Shown here: piece by piece, positions 1 to 11,036 of the stretch
Numbering within the stretch: the stretch's first letter is position 1
Layout: the number at the start of each line of letters is the position of its first letter
Source of the DNA: Chrysomallon squamiferum
Taxonomy: Eukaryota > Mollusca > Gastropoda > Neomphalida > Peltospiridae
Direction of reading: 5' to 3'
DNA length: 25,000 nucleotides
Assembly: GCA_012295275.1 (NCBI GenBank)
Contig: CM022675.1
Location: 970,360-995,359, forward strand
Program-made: the position numbers and the translations under genes
Notes under the pieces: model-generated
The model's input: only the letters and a program-made list of their open reading frames with translations
Told to the model about the DNA's origin: nothing
Databases searched by the model: none

Positions 1-296
1 TTTTTATGAAATGCGTTTGTTTAATCATATTTGTTACACCTAGCAAAAAACACAGTCAAATATTAGATTAATAATTCTGAGAAGTCACTGTAAAACAATC
101 ATCGTACACAATGTTCAGTTGCTCAGTGACGTTACTGTTCTAGCACAGAATGACGTCAGCAGTCTTTGTCTAGATGATGTTTGCATTGTTAAGTTGAAGG
201 ACAATCAAAAATGTTTTATCTGCAGTTCAGTTACAAACTGAAGAATTTAAAATTCCTGTGGAGGGTAATTTGTAATGAAATTGTAAAGAATCTATG

Positions 297-349
<53 letters not shown>

Positions 350-660
350 ATTTTTCGTTTATTTGTTTTACATTAGTTTATACTATTTATTTATTTATTG
401 ATATTATGTTTTTCTATTTTGCACTTTATTAATTTGAATACTTAGTGACAGTAGCAGCATTATTTGTAGCATTCAGCTGGAGATAATAGTAATAACAGGC
501 GTATTATGGTATTGTCGTTGTAGTAGCTGCAGTTGTTGTTGAAAAACAAAAAGAAGAGCAACAATATTAATCATAATATTAAATGATAATGATTATAATA
601 AAATTAATAAAATGAGGCAAAATAAATTGAAATGATATAAAATAATATATAAAAAATAGC

Positions 661-698
<38 letters not shown>

Positions 699-1243
699 AA
701 AAAGTATTGCATTTACACCATCCAAATTATCTTTATTATTATTATATTTCAATATCTTTTTCTCCTTCTTCTTCGTTTTTTTTTTTTCTTTTTTTTTTTT
801 TAAACCTTTCATTTTTCTTCGTTTATTAGTCACGACACAAATTTCGACCCGGATGTTACTTATCACTGTTTGCATTTTAACAAAGCAGACGAAACGTTTG
901 CGCAAATCGATTTGTTAATTTAAAAAACACACACGTAACTAGTTTACCAATAATGGACATGTTTAGATTTATAATAACATTTAAATTAAAGTAAAACAAG
1001 GAAGATGTCAAGAAAATTACCCATAATTTGCCCGGAACCATTAGCGAAAAAATGACCCGGTTTACAGTATTAACTATAGATTAATTCGTGTAATGCATAC
1101 TGATAATTATTTGAAAGAAAGTGTTGTTGCAGATTTTATTTGTGGGGGGAAGGGATTTGAAACAAACTGACTGCAGTTAATATTGGCACCCGTGTTTGTT
1201 ATATTGGCGCACGAGCATTTCGAAGATCGAAAAAATACACACA

Positions 1244-1302
<59 letters not shown>

Positions 1303-1610
1303 ATACACAAACATATTTTATATATGTGTGTAGGTGTGTTAGTGTGTGTGTGGGCGTGTAATATTTTTCTTAGCTGATTTCCTAGTTCTAATTGACGAAA
1401 GACGACTATATAAACGATACCTGATATTGAAAAGGTTTTTTTTATTATTATTATTATTTTTTAAATGTTTGACCTTATTAATTCACTAGCCACACCTTGT
1501 ATAATTCTCTCATCTCTTCCGGAATTCATACTGCATTTCTTTTTTTTTAAATAATAAAATAAATAAAATCTTTCTTACAAGGCATCATTTTATTTGCTAT
1601 AATAGTGAAA
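1..1610. other. Non-coding AT-rich upstream DNA with microsatellites
   Basis: No gene recognised. The stretch holds an (ATT)n tract near 298-348, a (TA)n tract at 663-696, a T-rich run near 774-802, a (CA)n tract near 1236-1310 and a short (ATT)n near 1443-1457. Open frames here are translations of these simple repeats (for example poly-Val/Cys or poly-Thr/His) and show no protein-like composition. Confidence 0.8.
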
Positions 1611-1616
1611 AAAAAA

Positions 1617-1873
1617 ATTAGAAAAATGAAAAACACAAGGAAGTATGAAATAAATAAAAGAACCAAAATGATTGGCTCTATTTAAAGAAATGTTTAAAAA
1701 AAAAAAAAAAGGTTATTGACATTTTAATAACTTCGCATATAAATGTAATAAAATGTAAAAAAAAGAGGAAAAAAGCTAATTATTATTATTATTTTTTTTT
1801 TTTAAACATTTGAGCCAATCATTTTGGTTCTTTTATTTATTACATACTTCCTCGTGTTTTTCATTTTTCTAAT
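1617..1873. repeat. Long inverted repeat (foldback, MITE-like)
   Basis: Bases 1617-1678 are the reverse complement of 1812-1873 with only two mismatches in 62 positions. Pairing continues inward, after a 9-base extra segment in the left arm, through an ATGTTT motif into an A15 run (1696-1710) that faces a T12 run (1792-1803). The loop is about 80 bases. Transcribed RNA would form a long hairpin. No terminal target-site duplication or transposase is visible, so it may be a foldback element, a MITE relic or a local inverted duplication. Confidence 0.8.
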
Positions 1874-2010
1874 TTTATCAGGGTTTTTTTTATCTCTCTT
1901 TGTCCAATGCTCCTTGGAATCAAATGTCATGTTAGTTTCTTCGCAGAACCCTAACCCCGGATTTCTAGAGCTTTCAAAGTTCACGTTCCCGGATCCTTCA
2001 CGCCTCATCT

Positions 2011-2080
2011 GATTGGCTGTCACATTATTGTCTCTTTTGTTTTGATTGGCTGGTATTTTCTGATCATTCTTTTTGATTGG
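2011..2080. promoter_or_regulatory. Three inverted CCAAT boxes at about 32-bp spacing
   Basis: GATTGG occurs at 2011, 2044 and 2075, the first two followed by CT or CTGG. The spacings are 33 and 31 bp, about three helical turns. Inverted CCAAT (Y-box) sites at such spacing are typical of NF-Y-bound promoters. The stretch lies in a slightly GC-richer patch (about 1900-2360) that also contains GGCGGCCATTTTG near 2347, which resembles a YY1 site. No exon was found next to it, so the target and direction are unknown. Confidence 0.4.
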
Positions 2081-2109
2081 TCGAAGGCGTTAATGCATTC
2101 CTTCACTTT

Positions 2110-2651
2110 ATAACATTGAACAGAAAATGCTCTTCTTAAAAAGACTTCATTTTTTTATATTATCTTATTTATTTACCTCTGCATTTTTTCCCCTCCCAAA
2201 TGGTAGGAATCCAGGAAGAGAGTTTCAAAAATAAATGACAAAGATCTGACTGATTTAATTCTTACGGATCTTTTCGCCATTGTTCAAGAATACACAAACT
2301 GACGCAGCGAAATGTCAGAGAAAACGCTGTCGTGATTTAGAATTAGGCGGCCATTTTGAATCTTTTTTTAAACCATCGTGTCACGCTATGTGATACAGTT
2401 TTATTCATCAGTTTTAGTTTTCCTTTTGTTTTTCTTTCCTTTTCCTAACTTTTTAGACTTTGTTTATTTATATATTAGTTCTTACATATTATTTTATTAT
2501 ATTTAGTACATATATGTAAGTACTCAAACACACACACACACACACACAGACACACAGACACATACATTACTACATAGATACATTCATGCATACATACGTA
2601 CGTACGTTGATACATATATATATATATATATACACACATTTAGATGTACGC

Positions 2652-2682
<31 letters not shown>

Positions 2683-3246
2683 CACACCTTCCAATATATA
2701 CATACATATTATATCCATAAGTATATATATATCTATACTGATAGAAAAATACAAGTACTGTACATAGATCGATTATGACAAATGGATGAATAGTTGGTAG
2801 TTACACGTAAACAAACACTCTTGTTAGTACTTAAAGTTTTCAAATTACGAAGACTGGTGCAATAACTGCAGACAGCAGCGATTAATAATTATTAAGACAC
2901 GGAAAAACTGTCAAACATAAAAGTATTTCGTTTCATGTTCGCGGATCAAAATATAGGTTTGATTATCATCCTACGTCAATATGCAGTAGCATTGACGTAT
3001 TCTAATCAGGATAGGTTTTTTTTGTGTGTGTATGTTTGTGTCTGTCTGTAATGGGTTGTTTTTGTGTGTGTAAAGATAGCTGTTTTCCGCAGGCACGCAA
3101 CACACACACGCACACACAATGCAGTGCCTGGGCGTTACTCAGTGCTTGTTGCGAAATGTCGCCAAGTCCATTGTGTTACCTGATACTTCCTAAACTAACA
3201 ACAGTCTTTGTTTTAACTTCACTTCCTCGTTACAGCACGTTTACAG

Positions 3247-3249
<3 letters not shown>
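2110..3249. other. Non-coding DNA with CA and TA tracts
   Basis: No gene seen. It contains (CA)n near 2526-2570, TA tracts near 2614-2634 and 2650-2680, and a short palindrome with CRE-like arms (2972-2999). The reading frame over 3024-3389 runs into the following CT microsatellite and is not protein-like. Confidence 0.7.
2972..2999. promoter_or_regulatory. Palindrome with CRE-like half sites
   Basis: TACGTCAAT (2972-2980) is exactly repeated in inverted orientation as ATTGACGTA (2991-2999), separated by ten bases. TGACGTA resembles a CREB/ATF half site. Function is inferred only from the motif. Confidence 0.3.

Positions 3250-3330
<81 letters not shown>
3250..3330. repeat. (CT)n microsatellite
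   Basis: An uninterrupted CT dinucleotide tract of about 80 bases, ending in TGTAGG. Confidence 0.97.
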
Positions 3331-3333
<3 letters not shown>

Positions 3334-3986
3334 GGCTATTTTGTCTTCAAGCATATATTTCATTCTTTTATTATGCAAAGGAAATATAATACAACATTTT
3401 AAACCTGAATTTCACCGGACATCAGACTTAAATTTAGATAAATTTGTCCCCGTTTTCAACAGAAAGGATATTGCACTTTTTAATCACTCGCAAGGGATGT
3501 GTTTGCGTGCGTGTGTGCCTGTGCGTGTGAGTGTCTGTGTGTGTGTCTGTGTATATCTATATACTTCTTTCTTTTATAATGCGTTTTTCCGGAGACAGAA
3601 AAACACATTCCTAAGACGATTACCAGTTGTTTGTTGAATGGTTTAGTGCGTGATTATCAGATTAGAAACTGAAGAGGTTTGAACCAGAGACACTTCGAAC
3701 TCAAGGAGTGTATTGCAAACACTGAAGGGTCAGGTATTGACTTTTGTTAGTGAAATAAAATAATGTGAAGATTTTCAGACAAAGACGTAATAAATATGCA
3801 GATAGTTCCTTGTAATGTCTCGTTTGATAAGACGTATTTGTTATTTAAAGTTTTATTTTATTTCGTAATACCTACTGTTTAACTGTTCAATCTTTCGTTT
3901 GAAGTGTTAAATAAACAAACGGAATTTCCTTGTTATATGTATATGTGTAAGTATGTATGTATGTATATATGTATGAATATATGTAC

Positions 3987-4019
<33 letters not shown>

Positions 4020-4666
4020 CGTGCGTGCGTGTGTGTGTATTGTGATTATAGATATGATGTTGCGCAATATTCGTAAAATTCCAAAACATTATTGTCATTG
4101 TTACTATCATTTATTTATTTATTTACTTATTTATTTCTTTATTTGTTTGTTAATTTGTTTGTTTGTTTGTTTGTTAATTTCCTAATAAAAATAAAGTAGT
4201 CTCTTTCTTACTATTAAATATCAATTTACGTTTAAGGTTTACGGTAGTTTATTATTAGCTTTAAACCTTTCGTCTGACAGACAGACAGACTTCTCAAACC
4301 TGAGTTCCTGACAAGTTGTATGTATAGACGATGGACAGTTAAATATGATGAAACCGAACGTGCAATGCATTTTCAATAACGTTCCTGTATTGCATAAAAA
4401 AAATTCTTCTGTTTTTACCAGTTTAAACATGGATGATTTTACAGAGTTATTTTTCCCTACATGATGATTGTACTCGGTCGTATGATAGAAATTTCAAAAC
4501 AACGTGACGTTCATCATCTATATTAGTTTAATTACACAATGGACGTTTCCATAGTGATCGTTTAACACGCTTAATAATTTAGACTTGTTCAACAAAGAAA
4601 TGACGTGAAGAACCATGAAATTTCTGAATATATCTGACCATGTCTAACAGTCGTGACAACAACAAC
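3331..4666. other. Non-coding DNA with simple repeats
   Basis: No gene recognised. Simple repeats include GT/TA-rich stretches near 3500-3560 and 3940-4040, TTTA repeats near 4109-4145, GTTT repeats near 4145-4176, and CAGA repeats near 4278-4291. The remainder is unique AT-rich sequence without a credible exon. Confidence 0.7.
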
Positions 4667-4671
4667 GATTA

Positions 4672-4707
<36 letters not shown>

Positions 4708-5155
4708 TAAATTTCTTCATTTTCTTTTAGAATTATTAATGTAAAATTCAGTTAAGGATGATTCAGAATGACCCAGTTAACTGTTTTGAAATATATATTA
4801 TTATTATTTTTTACTGTTAGACTTGTGTAATATGGGATTAAATCTTTTGTTGATTTGGTTGAGCAATCCGTTATTTAAAAGCCCTTCACATCTGCAAGAA
4901 GATGAATAATAATAAGAAAAAAAAAAAAAAAAAAAAGAAGAAAAAAAGAAGACATTCCTTCATTCTTATAGATAAAAGTGAAATAGCAATCTGACAGCAT
5001 ATTTATTCATCGCCCAACTTATCATTAAACCTGATAATATACTGATAGATGCAGTAAGGCATAGTCTGATTCACATACTGAATGAACTATTTATTCTCTT
5101 TTAAAATTTTATTAGTCTTCAGAAGAATAGAGACGAAAATAAACGTGTTTCACCA
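4667..5155. other. Non-coding DNA with ATT and poly-A tracts
   Basis: An (ATT)n tract near 4669-4707 and an A-rich run near 4917-4950 lie in otherwise unique AT-rich sequence. No gene seen. Confidence 0.7.
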
Positions 5156-5159
5156 ACTT

Positions 5160-5370
5160 TGAAAAACGTGAGGGTCGAAACCGTCCCCCAACCCCGCTAA
5201 CATCGCTCTCTCCCCCGAGATTTGACGAGACAGTTTACGTCACGTTCGCACACGCGGCCGAAAACCAACCAATCGAAGTGTTTTTGATAAGAACCCAGAC
5301 TGACATTTCAGTCATGCGCAGACGTGGTGTCTGTGGGGGAGGGATACTGGAGAGGGGTGAACCTGGCATA
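5160..5370. promoter_or_regulatory. CpG-richer patch, possible promoter or enhancer
   Basis: This patch is clearly richer in G+C and CpG than its surroundings. It contains TTACGTCACG (CRE-like, near 5234), ACCAACCAATCG (CCAAT box, near 5264) and CATGCGCAGAC (NRF1-like, near 5314). It could be an alternative upstream promoter or enhancer of the DUOX gene 2 kb downstream, or belong to an unseen gene. There is no transcript evidence. Confidence 0.35.
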
Positions 5371-5421
5371 AACAACAGTTCTGTAATTAAAATAAATAAA
5401 TAAAAAAAACCAGAAGAAATC

Positions 5422-5478
<57 letters not shown>

Positions 5479-5495
5479 GATGATGATGATGATGA

Positions 5496-5538
<43 letters not shown>

Positions 5539-5540
5539 TA
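5422..5540. repeat. (AAT)n with internal (GAT)n
   Basis: Two AAT trinucleotide blocks (about 5422-5477 and 5498-5538) are separated by a GAT/GAG segment. Both strands read as homopolymeric Ile or Asn frames, which are artefacts. The following 360 bases to 5900 are unique and show no gene apart from a short (ATT)n near 5748-5766. Confidence 0.95.
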
Positions 5541-5899
5541 AACTGAATTTACACGGAGATTTCATCTAGCTTGTTCCCCCTTTTGAAACGTTTGATCCAG
5601 CCTGTATTTCAAGCCCAGTGATGCGCTGTCTGACGCATTGCTTTTTTTTCTTCTTTATCAACAACAAACTTATTATGTAAACATTCAACAATCAAAATGC
5701 GATCAAAATTTTGTCCTTGAATAATGTCAGAGATCATCATCATCGCTATTATTATTATTATTATTACTATTATCATTAACTGAGCAAATTATGTTGAGTA
5801 ATATATAGTCTGAATAAAACTACATATGCTGACACAAACATATTCACACAAATTTTATATTATAAAAACAAATCTGCTTTCAAGTAAATGCTATTTCTT

Positions 5900-5917
5900 A
5901 CTTCTTCTTCTTCTTCT

Positions 5918-5984
<67 letters not shown>
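5900..5984. repeat. (TTC)n then (TC)n microsatellite
   Basis: Several CTT/TTC units (from about 5900) pass into a pure TC tract of about 60 bases. It faces a GA tract beginning 120 bases downstream. Confidence 0.95.
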
Positions 5985-5987
<3 letters not shown>

Positions 5988-6101
5988 GTATCTATTACTT
6001 ATCGCTTCTTTTATCATTACGAACAATATTTGTACTTGTTGATCCCTGAGTATTAATTAATGTGTTTACATTGTAACAGATAAAGAATCATAAAGTAAAG
6101 G

Positions 6102-6106
<5 letters not shown>

Positions 6107-6160
<54 letters not shown>

Positions 6161-6269
6161 TAAGATGATGAATATATAAAAATACATTAAAATGATGTAT
6201 ATAAGCGAGAGAGAGAGGTAGGTTAAAATGAGGAATATATAAAAATATATTAAAATGATGCATATAAGA

Positions 6270-6313
<44 letters not shown>

Positions 6314-6484
6314 GTAGGTTAAAATGATGAATATATAAAAATATATTAAAATGATGCAATATAAGAGAGAGAGTTAAAAGAGGAGAGATAAAAAAATATT
6401 AAAATGATGCATATAAAGTGTGTGTGTGAGAGAGAGAGAGAGAGATAGGGGTTAAAAATGATGAATATATAAAAATATATTAAA

Positions 6485-6529
<45 letters not shown>

Positions 6530-6535
6530 TTCAAA
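6107..6535. repeat. Compound (GA)n plus 50-bp tandem repeat
   Basis: A (GA)n tract (6107-6158) is followed by about five copies of a unit containing GGTTAAAATGATGAATATAT, then an AAATATATTAAAATGATGCA segment, then a new (GA)n or (GT)n(GA)n tract. Copies start near 6159, 6222, 6315, 6375 and 6449. Unit length varies because the GA tracts vary. The last GA tract ends at about 6527. Confidence 0.9.
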
Positions 6536-7310
6536 TAATTATATATTACATAATCTATTTATTACTATTACTATGTTTTATTATTAACTGCGTGGATAAA
6601 GCTGTTTCGATATTCTTTTATTTGCCACCTGCAAACTGATATGAGCTTAGCCTTAAGACACGTACAATTCTTATTTCAGTCAAGCACAAGCAAAAGCGTT
6701 TCCATTTGACTGCCGCGCTCTCTATGCCTGGCAAACGCTGAGGCGAAAATCTCGTCTGCTTACGGTAGCTGTGACACGGATGTTGAAGGTCGAGTAAACA
6801 CGCCGTGCGACAATAGTGTAAACTTGTCAGCGCAGCGCGCAGAAAGCGAAAGCCATTAAATTGACGACCAGTCTATTTTACGGTATTCCCGAGTCCGGCT
6901 TTTGACGTCGACAGTAGCAGTTTCCTTGTCGTCTGCTTCGTAGAACAAAAATTCGGATGTAAGCATAAGAAGATTAAAACTGTTGTTTTCTCAATGGACA
7001 TGTGATAAAACTTAACAAATTTCGTATCGTCTGCGCTGATTAATTAATTATTTGTTATCAAGCGAGTGCTGGGACCTGACAAAAAGAGCTGTGCGAGATG
7101 ATGGTGGGTTCCTGAAACTGACACTTTTGAGAAAAGCCCCGAAGCGACAAAACTTTGACGAGATACTCGTAAGACAAACAAAATATTTCTGTAGTTTCGT
7201 TTGTTTTTTTTTTGTGTTTTTTTCACTCTTCTTTTCTCTCTTTGTTTTGCGGAATTTTGTTTTCTTTCATTCCTTTCTTTTGGCTGTGGACAAGCTTTTT
7301 CTTCTGAAAA
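6536..7310 (+). promoter_or_regulatory. Putative DUOX promoter and 5' leader
   Basis: The sequence just before the start codon changes from repeats to unique DNA with many CpGs, especially about 6690-6990, including a CRE-like TGACGTCG at 6903-6910. No obvious TATA box is placed. From about 7200 the strand is T-rich up to the ATG. The transcription start cannot be fixed by eye, and a 5' UTR intron cannot be excluded. Confidence 0.45.
7098..7115 (+). other. Possible short upstream ORF
   Basis: Two consecutive ATG codons are followed by three codons and TGA, 195 bases before the DUOX ATG. If the transcript starts upstream, this five-codon uORF could dampen translation. Presence in the mRNA is not shown. 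Confidence 0.25.
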
Positions 7311-7392
7311 ATGGCAGACGACAGAATATCCAGACAGAAACGGGACGGAGCAACATGGCTGGTTGCAGGGGTGATTTTAATACTTTATACCG
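7311..7392 (+). CDS. DUOX: DUOX exon 1: start codon and signal peptide
   Basis: Codons 1-27 plus one base. The ATG is in a good context (AAAAATGG), and an in-frame TGA at 7305-7307 excludes a longer N terminus on an unspliced leader. A charged start with RQKR (residues 8-11) is followed by the hydrophobic core WLVAGVILILYT, completed by VTSAA in exon 2. Likely signal cleavage is after residue 31 or 32. Donor G|GTGAGT. Confidence 0.85.
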
Positions 7393-7712
7393 GTGAGTAA
7401 AACGGTTTTATGGTTGCATTTATTAACTAACGGGATATCAAATGTGATGAATTTTCTTGTGGCTTTCATTGTTTCTTTAACGAGATGTCCACAGGCATTA
7501 ATGCTGACAGTATTGAAATAAAACTGTCTAATAATCTAACCTATTATTATAATTATGTCTTGGGTATTGATGCATTTAATTGTAGTGGTGTTGGGGCTGT
7601 TTAGCATATTTTGAAAGTCACTGTGCTTATCAAAATTTGTTTATATAATATTATTTGATAGTTTATTTATTTCGTTTTATATTTGTTAATGTTTTTTAAT
7701 ACAGCGCAGGTG

Positions 7713-7763
<51 letters not shown>

Positions 7764-7880
7764 AAAAAAATATATAAAAAGAAGAAAAGAACCTGATATG
7801 ATACTGAGGAAAAGAAATCGCATAATTTAATTTTATTTATTTGCTTATTTGCATATTATAGATGACATCGTATTACTGTT

Positions 7881-7958
<78 letters not shown>

Positions 7959-8837
7959 CGCGCTACGAAGCGTTGAACTTCAACAATAACAATAATAATT
8001 AAAAAAATAATAATAATAAAAAATAATAATCATAATTTTTTAATTAAATAAATTTGAGTATAGAAATAATATTATATAATCGTACAATAAATAAAATTAT
8101 AATCAGTTAAACATCAAAGAGCAGTGAACGTTTAATTTAGATTTTGTAAAACGGAAGAACATTTGATAATTTAATCTGTTGAACAACATCAAAGGCTGAT
8201 GTAATCTTATAATGGATAGTGCGGAGATTTTTCTTAGATGGGTTAGGAAATCTAAATCACCTAGGGTTTTGTTCGTTTCTCAATTACAGAACTATAAGAA
8301 ATAATAATAAAATAATAATAATAAAAAAATACAAATAAATAAAAAAATAAAAAAGAAGAAGAAGAAGAAAAAAAAAAAAAAGACATAAACAAATAAAAAA
8401 AGAAATAATTTGTATCAGATGCGCTTTTTTATTTCATTTCTTTCTTGTTTTTTGTTATTTATTTAATTTATTTATTTTTTGTATTATTATTTTTTAAATG
8501 TTTTCACCTCTGCAAATTATAGTATTTAATCTGTTTCAAGTAATACTGCTATGGTAGCAAAATTATTAGTATAAACGTATTATATTCGGTGAAAAAAAAA
8601 AAAAAAAAAAAATATAATTACACTACAGCTATTATGGCGCTATTATGCAATTATGCGGTGACAGAATATGCAGCTGAGAATAAATAAATGAAAACAACTA
8701 AATCTCTTTGATCTTGTATTTAACCACATGAAATAATGCAGTAATTACAGTAACGTGTGTATCTGTATTTTCCGCACGTCAGCATATTTGTTGTTTTAAC
8801 AGATTATGTTGCATTGTTCTTTCTTTGTTCAGTAACT

Positions 8838-8912
<75 letters not shown>

Positions 8913-9084
8913 GTATTATTAATTAATTATTATTTAAATCATTATTATCTTTGTTTCAGTGACTTCTGCTGCTGATACAGGAACGGTTCAGAGATTTGAT
9001 GGGTGGTTCAATAACTTGAGAAACCCTCACCTCGGCAGCGCTGGTAAAAAACATTATTAATTTTAAATTCATTTTAACTGGTTG

Positions 9085-9161
<77 letters not shown>

Positions 9162-10205
9162 TTACTGTTAGTGCTATATTTTTCAGTCTTCTACTCTAGA
9201 ATTTGTTTTTGTGATAAAATTTATCTTTAATGTTTTATTGAATTTTTTTTCGTATCGCAGCGTTCACGATCACCTGCGGACTCGAGCTTTTGTGCATTTT
9301 TTCACATTTCAACACGGCAGTCAGCTAATTTGATAAAATCGAAGTAAAAATACTAGTCAACAGAATACATACATCTTCTTTTGTATTTAAATTAGTATTA
9401 CTGCACATTGCTATATTTCATAACGATTAATATTATTGTCCAATTTCATTAAAATATCTATCAATAAACGGTAATTTCACGTCGATAATAAGTTTTTTAT
9501 TTTGTGTCACTATGAAAGCAAACTGAATTTTTATCTTTAGTTATACGTATATGCAAAAATAGAGGTCTGTTGCTTTTTTAATAATGCGCAGTGCAGTTGG
9601 ACCTTTTGAAATTATTAAAAAAAAAAAAAAAAATTACAATGGACGAAAAACAAATCTGCGAAACACTTTTTAACTCGCCTTCTTTCATCTTTACCTTTTT
9701 TTTTTTTTTTTTTTTTTTTTTCTGTTGACTGAAAAAAATAGCCTTCGGCAGGGGAATTACAATCTGAAGAAAGATGCAGCTCGATTGGTTCTTAATTTTG
9801 CGCTAATCACATACATAAATTAAAAAAAAATAAAATAAAATAAGAGAAGAATGAGTTAAAAATAACGATTATTTACTCTACGAAGAATTTTACGAGTTAT
9901 TCATAACTTGAAAAAAGGAATAAAAAATTAACAACTATTTTTATTTGTTGTCAGTTCTGTGTTTGATATAGCGTGCCTTTCATCACGTATGTCAGATTTA
10001 AAGTTACATTTTTTTACGGATGGCTTAGTCGAAGTTTATTCAGTGAATATAAAATTGCAAGTTCATTAGGTCTATATACAGTTTTTAAATTTTTAATATT
10101 TATTTCATGTTGATTTGAAACAGTAAACTATTTCAAAATCTACATAAATCTCAAATTAGTTAGAAAACTGAATAACAGAAGAATTTTCATAAATAATTCA
10201 TAAGC

Positions 10206-10245
<40 letters not shown>

Positions 10246-10269
10246 AAGTAAAATAAAATAAAAACACTA

Positions 10270-10341
<72 letters not shown>

Positions 10342-10972
10342 GATAATAATAATAATAAAAATAAAAAAAAAAATAAAATAAAATAAAATAAAATAAAATG
10401 AAATAAAAAATATATAATTTAACTGAGAAATAACTGTTATTTTAAACGTCTGTATGTGGCCGTGGTTGGTTCTTCGTGACAACAACGACGACAATGAAAA
10501 TCAACGATTCTTAGTTTCGTTCCCAAATTTAATTGAAAAAGAATGTAATGGTCGAAAGTTGTTACAGTTCTTAATTCATAATATATATCCTTTATTTTAT
10601 TATCTCAAGTTTTTTTCAGTCCACTATTTAGTGATTGCAATAACTACGATTGTGTTTTTAACAGGACGGCCGCTGGCGCGAAATGTCACCACAGACTATT
10701 CCGACTACACTTTCCGACCTTCAGGCCAGAGAAGACCAAACGCTCGTTTAATCAGCAACACACTTTTCAAAGGAAAATCTGGTCTGCCGTCTTATTTCAA
10801 CAGAACCGCTCTCTTCGTCTTCTTTGGTAAAGAAGTTATTTATTGTCTTAGTCCTACATTTTTTAAAATTTTAAAAAAAATTTGTTTAATTTAATTTTTT
10901 TTTTTTTTTTTTAATTTGGGACAAACAAACAAACAAACAAACAAACAAACAAACAAATAATAATAATAATAA

Positions 10973-11036
<64 letters not shown>

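Noticed and set aside
1802-2023. 73-residue minus-strand frame with mixed composition
   Set aside because: Half of it lies in an arm of the inverted repeat and it has no recognisable domain or neighbouring exon.
3635-3690. tRNA-like SINE relic (TGGTTTAGTGCG then GGTTTGAACCA)
   Set aside because: The two words resemble polymerase III A and B boxes, but the rest does not fold into a tRNA that I can see, and there is no tail or duplication.
4239-4430. 63-residue minus-strand frame outside repeats
   Set aside because: Short, no family recognised, no splice context or conserved motif. A chance frame is more likely.
1-7310. A DUOX maturation factor (DUOXA) gene head-to-head with DUOX, as in vertebrates
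   Set aside because: I looked for membrane-helix exons on the minus strand upstream and found only repeat translations.
7052-7396. 114-residue plus-strand frame overlapping DUOX exon 1
   Set aside because: It starts at a TTG, reads a T-rich leader as poly-Phe and overlaps exon 1 in another frame. The ATG at 7311 is in phase with the following DUOX exons.
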